A DNA stretch of 64,000 nucleotides, taken from assembly GCA_027596075.1 (NCBI GenBank), contig JADGJC010000032.1, positions 62,001 through 126,000 of the forward strand, written 5' to 3'. The stretch is from Rhizophlyctis rosea. Its lineage: Eukaryota > Chytridiomycota > Chytridiomycetes > Rhizophlyctidales > Rhizophlyctidaceae. A model generated the notes under the pieces. That model was not told the origin of the DNA and did no database searches. It worked only from the letters and a program-made list of their open reading frames with translations. The position numbers were made by a program, and so were the translations under genes. This document shows, piece after piece, positions 55,946 through 64,000 of the stretch. Each line of letters opens with the position of its first letter. Position 1 is the stretch's first letter.

Positions 55946-58054
55946 TCACGTGTTACCCGTCGCAACTTGGACGAGCAACACAATGTTGAATGCCGAAATC
56001 AACAGGGCCACCAATATCGCCAGCCCCGTCATGATCCTGCCATTTGAGAAGTTTTCTTCTTCAACGATGGCCGTATCGCCCTCAATGTCGCTGGAGCTGG
56101 ATGTGGCACCTGATTTTGCAGAAGGCAAACCAAAAATGACAGAAGTGAATTGATGAGCGCTTGCAGGCAGTGCAACTCCCGCCCAAACGAAGATCAAAAA
56201 AACTCACTCGTTGCTGAATAACCACCCGTGCTCTGTTCCGGCGATTCCCCAATATACTTCACCGTCATGATGCGCCTGCTCGACGTGAAGTACACCAAAG
56301 GCCATACGGCAAATGGTAATTGGATGCTAAGGATGACTTGCGTCAAGACAAGGAGTTGATTCACGCCCGCATCTCCTTTGATGAATGCCACGGCCAGAGA
56401 AGGAGCGATCGCGAGGACTCTGTGAAAACGCCAATCTATAAGCAACTCCACCAATTCCATGCCATGCCAACAACCGCACCTCGTAACACTCTGCCTAATC
56501 CACGGCTTAACCTTCCAACTACTCCCCAAAAACCCCATCATAACAATCTGCCCCGCCATAGTCCCCGTAATGGTCGAGCTCTGCCCAGCAAATAGAAGCG
56601 CAACCGCGAATAAATACCCCGCCACATTTCCCAACTTCTGGTTCAAGAGCTTAAATGCGTCCGCCAGCTCCGCGACTTCTGTCTCGCCCGACTCGAAGAA
56701 CGCCGCGGCCGCTACGATGAGGATCGAAGCGTTGATCAAAAGGGCGAAACATAGAGCTATTAGGCAGTCGACGAATGTCATTCGGAGGGTTATAGGGAGG
56801 TGTTTTTTGCGGGTGATGGGTTGATGGTCTTCTTCGTCGTCGTCGGTTTCGTAGTCGTGGATGTCGTTGATTTCTCCTACGCGGGTTTGGGTTCGGCCGG
56901 CACGGTACTTGACGATGCTCGAATGCAGGTACAGGTTATGCGGCATGACCTGACATATTGGCTCAGACGCCATTGTCTCAAAGTCAAACGCCTGCAATGA
57001 AGAACACTCACCGTAGCACCGATAATACCCATCGCAACATATATCGCCCCCTTCTCCGTAAAAATCTCCTTCGACGGCACGAAACCCATCCCAACCTGTT
57101 TCCAGTCCGGATTGACTTTCGCCAACAACACAGCAAAGCACGCCGCACACGAAAACACTAAAAAGATGATGGCACCCTCGAATATTCTCAGGTATTTCAC
57201 CTTCCACCCTCCCAGCACCAGCAGAACGTCCAACGCCGTCAACGCTACTCCCCACGGCAACGGAAGACCAAATAGTAGATTTAGTGCTATTGCGGTGCCG
57301 ATGACTTCGGCGATATCGGTTGCGATGATGGCGCATTCGCATAGAAGATAGAGGAAAAGATTGGGCCAGAATGAGAAATGCTTTCGACAGGCTTGAGCTA
57401 AGTCTCTTCCTGGGAAACGTCAATGTAAGCAATGTGCAACCGACCGTCGCGTGACATAAGCGCAAAGAAACTCACCGGTAATGACTCCCAGCCTGATGCA
57501 AAGTGACTGTAATAGTACTGCCATCAGATTGGATAAGAAAATCACAAATAGAAGTCGATAACCGAATTGTGACCCAGCTGAGAAAAAGAAAAAAATTGGT
57601 AAGTGAACCAATTCCGGGCTTATTTGTGCCCAGTATCCATGATAGCTGAAAGTGGCCGCATAGTACTATATCTGCGCTGGAATTGGCGCCCACAAAATGC
57701 ACCCCGCAGCACCCTGCAATTGACGCACAACTTACCCGCCAGATCAGTCGCCCAATTCCCAGGGTCCAAATACCCAACAGCAACCATATACCCCGGCCCC
57801 ACAAACGCCAAAAACTGTCTCAACGACCTTCTCCATCTCCTTCCCACAGCCCTTGGACCCTTCTCCGTCCCCGGGCTCTCCGCAAACGATTCATCAGGTG
57901 GACCCTGAGGCGGGTAATCGTCCACCACTTCCACGTCGTCACCGACCGCGCAATTCTGCATGTAAGGAGCCAGGAGTGGGTCCGTCTCCGCCGGAAGAAG
58001 ATGTTCTCGCGATGGCTGTTGTTGGGTCAAGATGGGTCGGGGGTTTCCGCGCAT
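55946..58054 (-). CDS. Nramp-family divalent metal transporter (Smf-like)
   Basis: This is a proton-coupled importer of Mn2+, Fe2+ and similar ions at the plasma or vacuolar membrane. The ATG at 58054 starts a ~70-residue hydrophilic N-terminus, then [20 protein letters not shown] with the TM1 metal-binding DPGN motif. The next exon continues [21 protein letters not shown], followed by [12 protein letters not shown] and [17 protein letters not shown]. Exon 4 opens with the TM6 motif [12 protein letters not shown]. An acidic loop ([12 protein letters not shown]) sits between TM6 and TM7, which may be regulatory. The 68-nt segment around 56395-56465 is better read as an intron ([12 protein letters not shown]), although it stays open. 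The last exon, after a GTGAGT intron, adds SSSDIEGD and a final membrane segment [20 protein letters not shown]. All family motifs are intact. Confidence 0.93.
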
Positions 58055-58726
58055 GGGAAAATATAGAGGGGTAATATATTTGTGGGGGGGGTGTGGCGGA
58101 TGAGGGAATCCGAAAAGGGGGGGTGGTATTTGTGTCGCAACGGCTTGCCGCTGACACGGCGTGGCGGACAGCGGAATGGACCTTGAAACAATGCAAATAC
58201 GAAGTCTTTGTGGTTCACCAGCTTCCTGTCAAAATGGACTTCGAAATTCTGCCATGGGTCCCGGTAGGTGCGACCACCTTTATAAGAAGTGTTCTGTGGA
58301 GAACGTAAACCCTTCAGTTATCGGAGCTCTCGCTTATTACGCCACGATCCTATAACGAATGGGTAATGCCGGGGCCGCGGCCAACTAGAATGACGCCAAT
58401 GTGTCACATGCTGCCAGGTTCAATCCAGGATTAGCCAAGTCTGATTGACTTATCTGAATTTCAAACTGGAGACTCCAGTCCAACAAATGACAAGCCCATT
58501 GTAATCTCGATGCACCTGATTGACACGAAAGAAGTAGTCATCTCGTAGGGTTGAACTCTTTCAAATCTGGTGATAACCAGCATCCTTCTCCCGACTGCTC
58601 CAAACTGGTAAAACTCCATGACATCCGAGCGAGACCTCTTGAGAATTCTATTTGCAGTACGAGGTATTCTTCCAACATCATGCATCCCGATTTTGCCACG
58701 CGACTGAAAATGCAGCTCACCCCAAA
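58055..58726. other. Spacer between Nramp and UNC-50
   Basis: It holds the Nramp promoter at its left and the UNC-50 3' end at its right. Short frames on both strands have no domain. Nothing else was recognised. Confidence 0.5.
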
Positions 58727-60030
58727 TCATTGAGGAAAGTACGCCCCCAGAATGAGCTTGCTGACATTGGTCCCAAAGAGCGAGAAGATGTACAGCAGGA
58801 CAAGAATCCCGATGGGGTAAAGGAACACATTGGTGTTCTTCAAAAAAGGGAGAGCTAGATGAAAAGGAACCAGTAGATGAATAAATGGATATGAGTGACG
58901 CCCTTGAACATCAACAATTCCGTGGACAAATGGATTGTCACTTTGCGGAGAACACCTACCATTATATCCTAAGAATGTCAAGTAGACATATATAACTGCC
59001 GCCGCCAGATACATCGTGTTCGCAACAAACAGACATATCCAGCTATCTCCTCCCACGATCTTCAAGAAAAACAGCTGCAGCAGATATGTGATAAGATACT
59101 GCGGGAAAAACGCGTTGCAGTGGATGTCAAAGCTGTATGCCCATTCTACGCGTTGGTCTGCAGTATGAAGCGTTGGATGTAGGAGGAAGGTATTGGCGAA
59201 GAGCCTGGAAATACGCCAAATCGCGCCATGTCAGCGCAATGAACCCTCCGGTAGCACTTCATAGCGCCCATACCATGTGAGTGTTGAGACAACCAGTCCA
59301 ACAACGATGAAATCAACAAACACCATCCAAAGAATAAGTTTGAAGGTTCCGGCAGCACCTTGCGAGTAAGCTATACCATAGCCTATGGCAGTGACTGTAC
59401 GAAGGTGAATGAGCTCACCGCCCACGAGCATATCCAAAAGGTGAAATCCCGACAATACGTACCCGTCAGCGCAACACAAAGCAACACTAGGAATGCTGGG
59501 TCATCCCGCGCCCATTGATTCTTCGTTTCTGTGTACAGGAAGGTTGAATCTGAAACCGTACTTGAGCTTAGTGCACCACACTCTTACGTTTGTGATAATA
59601 TATATTTCGATATCTGCGGCACGCGGTGAAGTTGAAAAGTCAGCAACCGCCAGGCTCAAAACAAAAGTTTCCACTTCAAACTGGGATGATATATGACCAC
59701 GTTCCTACTGGCCACTGACTCCCGCCCAACCCAAGATCTCACACCCACACATCACCCGCGCGCCCCCACCAAAAACACTCACACTCTTCTCGGCGAAACA
59801 CAAAGATAAAACATCTGCCATATCGCCACCTCGAAGTCCATCTGCTTCAACTCAAATATTCTTCTTAGGTACAGTGGACAACATAGTGACGAAAGACCAG
59901 ACGAGGATGTGGAAGTGCGGCGGGAGGGGTATGGGTAGGCTGAAGATGAGTTCGCGGAGGCAGATCGCCGTGGGTGCCCCAGGGCGGTGTAGTTATGTGA
60001 GGATGGCCGGTTGGATGCTGTTGGGAGCAT
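58727..60030 (-). CDS. UNC-50/GMH1 family Golgi membrane protein
   Basis: Yeast Gmh1 and animal UNC-50 are multi-pass Golgi proteins acting with Arf-GEFs; UNC-50 also supports receptor trafficking. The ATG at 60030 opens a Ser-rich cytosolic N-terminus, then the conserved LRRIFELKQMDFEVAIWQMF and YLCVSPRR, closing exon 1. A middle exon has TKNQWARDDPAFLVLLC; a small connecting exon between 59580 and 59790 is required but not firmly placed. Further blocks are YGIAYSQGAAGTFKLILWMV with FVDFIVVGL, then VEWAYSFDIHCNAFFPQY and NTMYLAAAVIYVYLTFLGYN, and finally LPFLKNTNVFLYPIGILVLL ending at 58727. These match the family nearly end to end, including the DxHCNAFFP and LPFLKNT signatures. The gene is divergent from the degraded nuclease-like gene. 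Confidence 0.92.
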
Positions 60031-60077
60031 TGTTGGTGGGGGGGTTGGGGGGGAGGATGGACTTGTAGAAGTCGGAG

Positions 60078-61476
60078 ATGGTTGCAAGTTGGTTGCAAGG
60101 TGCGGAAGGAGGTTTGTGGTGTGTGTGGGTGTGCCAGATGACGCTGGTTGGGAAATGTGATTCCAGCCAAAATGGGCCAAAATTATGGCTGGAAGTAAGC
60201 CAATCGGCTTCCCCTTTGACACAGGTTGGACTCTCTCCCATTGAGTCCCCAAACAATCGCTCATCGTCAATTCCGTGCCGCGCTAGACCACCCGGACATC
60301 ACGCCCTTGCCCGCACTATTCATCGTGATAATGGGAACCAAGTCAAACTTTCAGAAAAGCACCGAAAAGAAAGTCGACAAATTCCAAGCTCAGAGCTCGC
60401 CGGGCTGGATCGATTCCCATACGTCAAAGCACTTCTGCAGTCCCTCAAATCGACCCAACACTCGGTCGCACTCAGAACTTGCAAGGAAGCGGAGATCAAC
60501 CGAATACTGGAATTGGATACAACAGATGTTCAAAAAATCATACCAAAGTGGGTCCTTCCACCAAACACCAAACGTCTTTCTCCCTCAAAATGGCTCAGTA
60601 AGTTTACAGCCAGTTCCCGTATGGGTTCGTCCGGTCTCACCAAAAATCCATTATATAGCACGAGGGCTCTCAAAAATAGATGACCACTGGCACCGTAACA
60701 GCGAATACGGGACCCGCACAGTAATCGACAAGATTCTTTTGGATGTCTTATCTCAAATTGAGCAGGACGGCTCATCAACGGACAGAAGGATTTTCGTTTG
60801 GACCCCAATATCAATGCCTTGGTCCCGCAACGGGGAGGAGCTGAATGGGCGGGACGACCATTTTGTAGGGTACAGTCAAGGAAAAACCACAGAAGATGCC
60901 TTGCACACTCTTTTGTTAGCCAGGCAGGCGAATACATTGGGAGCACAACGGACGATATAGCAAAACATCGCATTTTGCGGGATGTTACATAAGGTTAGAG
61001 TACGGCGAGGGTCTCTCAACTTTGTGGATGTTTAATCACATCCCCCTCAATTATAGTTCCAAAAACAACTCATCTCCCCATCAACACCCCTCGATTCAAC
61101 CATCTACAGCTTCATCACCGACTCGGCTGTCTGGGAGTTTGTGATGGTCGACAATGCCGGGAAGGTGACAACATCCCCTCTTCTGTCAGACCTTTCGGAT
61201 TTTTAAACTTGGTTGGGTTACCTGATTGAAAGGGCGAGGAAGAATGTGCTGGAGCTTGGCTGCTCAGTTTCCATGCAGGATTTGAAAGGGTTAGAGATCA
61301 AGACAGAGAAGCGGACGGGGTTTCATGCTGATTTTGGGTTTAGTGATGATGATGATGATGATGATCATGATGATCATGATGACGAGGAGGAGGCGGAGTT
61401 GTTCAAGCAGCGATTTGAGCGGAATTTGGCAGCAGCGACCGAAAATCTAGTCTCAGCGACCACTGTGCAAAGATGA
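60078..61476 (+). pseudogene. Degraded fungal PD-(D/E)XK-like gene
   Basis: Exon 1 (to 60597, frame starting at the ATG at 60078) carries LAGLDRFPYVKALLQSLKST and EAEINRILELDTTDVQKIIP. A GTAAGT...TATATAG intron joins in phase to RGLSKIDDHWHRNSEYGTRT, then VIDKILLDVLSQIEQDG and ELNGRDDHFVGYS. From memory this matches a large fungal family with a restriction-endonuclease-like core, also found at crinkler C-termini, in which an LxGxxDY-VGY block is followed by an ExK block. Here the ExK region (about 60900-60930) is lost in a frameshift: one frame ends at 60960 while QAGEYIGSTTDD continues in another. TIYSFITDSAVWEFVMVDNA follows near 61100, then an in-frame TAA at 61205-61207 before TWLGYLIERARKN and a His/Asp-rich tail. 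A functional nuclease is unlikely. Confidence 0.55.
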
Positions 61477-62029
61477 CAACTACATTGTCTTTGCATTCTA
61501 TTTGGTAAAGCGGATGTTAAAGTTTATCTCCAAAATAATACCGGCCGGGTTGCAAAATATGCCCAGTCCTGCTATGGCGCATTCACGATCATTTACCTCA
61601 GAAACTAGGAAGCACGCTCACTTAGCGAAGGCGATGAGCAAACTACACAGTCGCTCAGTGCAAGTAGCAGCTATATGTCCCACAAGTATCTGCCTATGAT
61701 GTCTCCAATTTTCCTCGTGTTTCAGCGTTGCAGTGATCATCATTTGACTGGCTGAAGCGTATTCATGGCACGATATCCATCCTGAACTTGTACCCTCGGT
61801 TTCGTCCATTTGTTGGGGGTAACCCCAATGCAAACAATGCCATTCCAAGGAAGGAGTTCCGATTTGATTAAGCATCCATCTCTGGAATGGAAAGGATCAT
61901 TAGAAGGGAATGCTTCGTCCAACTTTACAACTGCTGTACAAATAAATATCTACAGTATTGAAGTTCATTTACAAACAAAACCTGGATTCCAACCGCTGTA
62001 ACCCAAAGGGCAAACCCCGCTCCCAAACC
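61477..62029. other. Convergent spacer before nicastrin
   Basis: It contains the 3' UTRs of both neighbours. The open frames are random-looking. Nothing was recognised. Confidence 0.5.
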
Positions 62030-64000
62030 CTAATCAACCTTAAAACTCCTACTCAACCTCCTCCTCGTCCACATCGTCAATCCCACCGCAAAACCCGTAA
62101 AGATCGCCCCAAGCACCACCTGCATAGCCTGATACCCCTTACCAGCAGCCTTAAACACCCTCATCCTCACAACTCCCCAATCACTCTCCACAAACGTCGC
62201 CCGATTAGGATCCCCAACTTCAAATCGCTTCGTTCCATAATTCATTTGCAACCCCGTTCCATACGCCCAATGAACTCGCGTGAAAGACTTTGCGCAGTTT
62301 CCTACGCGGGTGGTATCGTTGACTGGTTGTAGGTTTATACATGCTAACCCGGCCTATAATGAGAATACGTCGGATGGCGGTCAACGTCAGTCATAGCCAT
62401 CATCAGAATGAACTCCAAACGCCGAAGATCTTACTGCGCAATCAGCATCTCTCATACACGACCCCGTGCTATTTGTTGCTGTCATTTTGGTCAACACTCG
62501 ACCAATAAATGAAGGTACTACGGGCAATTGCCCTTTGGGATAGTTATCGAAAAGGAAGATGCTCGGATATAATGATGTCGTTGATATTCCTGAACCTGAT
62601 CAATCAAAAAGACATGTGAGGGGCCTAACACCACAGAATTTTGATGCACCACACGATACTTACGCTCTCCGAACTGCTGCGCGTAATTACAGGAGTTATT
62701 CCGCGTGATACAATCCATCAACTCAGACACCTATCGAAACAAAGTACTATGATCAGCCAATGGTCAACCTTTGCGCCAACTTACACGTCCTCATACCAAA
62801 GTGCAGTTGCCAGCCACGGATGGCGGAACGGTAGAGTTTCCGCTCGCGCTGATATATAGTGCGCGAGCCGTCGCATTTACCAATGCACATAGGATGGTCG
62901 TATGATTTCCATTCCACAGATAGCCGTCATCATATTCACTATGGTAATATCTACAAGAGAGCAAAAAGACTGTCAACACATGATCAACGCATCGGGATGG
63001 AAAACATACTTGTTGGAGAAGACGTCTTGATAATCCGCGAATACAACGGCGGGGATATCCTTCTGTTGTAAGAAGGCCATGGCGCTAGATGGCGGTAATC
63101 GTCTGTTTGTGCCCGTCGAATTATCAGAAGCCGGCGATATTGTTACATTTCCCACCGTCCCCGCAAACGAATTCATCAGCGCCGTCGTTCTACTATTCAC
63201 CGAATCTACATGCATGTAAATAGACGCTCGTGCATTCGTCACATCCCCCGCCCCGATCGCAGCCACAGAGTCGAACTCTACAATGGATTCGATACGATCA
63301 AAGTTGATTCGTCTAAAATCCAGGTCGGCAAAACACGGCTCTGCACATGCCGGTTGTCCCGCAACACCGCAGGCATCCGTTTTTGTTGTAGACTTGCATT
63401 CAAATGGAGCGGTGAGGTCCTGGACGAAGCGTTGCGAGCCTGCAAATCCATAGCTCTCGGCATTGAACATCGTGAAGACAATGTGTTTGCTCAAATTGCC
63501 CATAGGAATTGGACTCTTTTGTTTGTAAACAATCAGGTACGTAGCCACTCCTTATAAAGTGAATTAACGGACATACCTTACTGAGAGCATCGGCTACACC
63601 CAGAGCTGCCACCATGCCACTGGCAGCAGAACTTGCGCCAAATGCATAGTCGTGGATGAATGCGGAGCTAGATAGCTTGGCAGTGACCAAAAGGATCGGC
63701 TTTCCGTCATCTCGCTGCATGTTTTCTGAGAAGGTTGACCAATATGATAAGCCCCCGACAGGTTTGCACCAGCCTGCATTTCGGTTGAGTGAGTCCGGTT
63801 TTCATGTGGTATTCATCTGGATTCCACCAACCTCGTCGCAAACATGTGTCAGCATTGACCGCTGCCCACATGAATCCATCAAATTGCGCTGCATAAAGCG
63901 GATAGCCAGTGTATGAACTATTCGCATTGACCTCTGCCGCCTAAGCATGTCGTTGGTTTCCGATGATCATTGTGGATGACGTGCGTACTCACCTCCAAAA
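62030..64000 (-). CDS. Nicastrin, gamma-secretase subunit (5' end off the window)
   Basis: Nicastrin is the large glycosylated substrate-gating subunit of the gamma-secretase intramembrane protease. The gene runs leftward; the 5' part lies beyond 64000 (the edge exon ends at a GTGAGT donor near 63992). Visible exons encode YPLYAAQFDGFMWAAVNADT, then DDGKPILLVTAKLSSSAF with YAFGASSAASGMVAALGVAD, then IVFTMFNAESYGFAGSQRF, the counterpart of the animal GETFDYIGS segment with the Glu kept and the DYIGS motif diverged. Next come the PPSSAMAFLQQKDIPAVVFA block and a Tyr-rich SEYDDGYLW, many Asn-x-Ser/Thr sites, and a final exon (62353-62030) ending with one membrane helix MQVVLGAIFTGFAVGLTMW followed by RRR, the expected type I topology. 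Most Dikarya lack gamma-secretase, so its presence supports an early-diverging fungus. Confidence 0.9.

Noticed and set aside
56395..56465. Extra Trp/Cys-rich segment in the Nramp transporter
   Set aside because: It has a GT-AG structure and interrupts a conserved membrane helix; removing it restores [12 protein letters not shown], so it is an intron.

Overview
The window reads as nuclear DNA of a zoosporic fungus, most likely a chytrid. Genes carry several short introns each, mostly GT-AG and about 50-75 nt. Fungal signatures (a C-terminal CBM1 cellulose-binding module, a fungal-type chorismate synthase, GMH1/UNC-50) sit beside genes that most Dikarya have lost but flagellated lineages keep: a CFAP210-type axonemal protein and the gamma-secretase subunit nicastrin. 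I cannot name the order or species from the sequence alone.

Layout. 1-3.8 kb: 3' part of a Zip2/SHOC1-like XPF-fold meiotic gene (+). 4.2-5.8 kb: CDK1 (-), head to head with TPX2 (+, 6.7-9.5 kb). 10.3-11.5 kb: mitochondrial two-HMG-box protein. 12.3-15.3 kb: CFAP210, with an assembly gap in an intron. 16.0-20.1 kb: one intact and one frameshifted ankyrin gene (-). 21.3-23.3 kb: basic nuclear protein with a duplicated SANT-like domain. 24.1-25.3 kb: secreted haem peroxidase (-). 27.5-28.3 kb: uncharacterised protein. 28.6-30.4 kb: RUS/DUF647 (-), divergent from a small RRM protein (30.8-31.3 kb). 33.0-33.7 kb: gene with an in-frame TAG. 36.3-38.0 kb: chorismate synthase. 39.1-42.1 kb: MAD1. 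42.5-45.9 kb: two F-box-type genes, one frameshifted. 46.0-47.1 kb: a tRNA-like relic and a tRNA-Ser(CGA). 47.8-49.1 kb: CBM1 esterase (-). 50.1-51.3 kb: broken medium-chain dehydrogenase. 51.6-55.5 kb: two large intron-poor genes, one F-box/LRR-like. 55.9-58.1 kb: Nramp metal transporter (-). 58.7-60.0 kb: UNC-50/GMH1 (-). 60.1-61.5 kb: degraded PD-(D/E)XK-like gene. 62.0-64.0 kb: nicastrin (-), running off the right edge.

The genes do not form one pathway, but three mitotic genes (CDK1, TPX2, MAD1) lie within 40 kb and two of them share a divergent promoter region. Housekeeping genes have clean reading frames, whereas ankyrin, F-box, dehydrogenase and nuclease-like genes carry frameshifts or stops. 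That points to real decay in expendable families rather than uniformly poor sequence.

The observations I find most worth following are: a cluster of GCGAAGC-type mini-hairpins in CDK1 intron 1; a strong switch from C-rich to G-rich sense strand within single exons of many genes; long imperfect hairpins at 38.7 and 53.3 kb; and the in-frame TAG behind a myristoylation-like N-terminus at 33.6 kb. Exon coordinates were read by hand from splice consensus and frame, and no database search was run.
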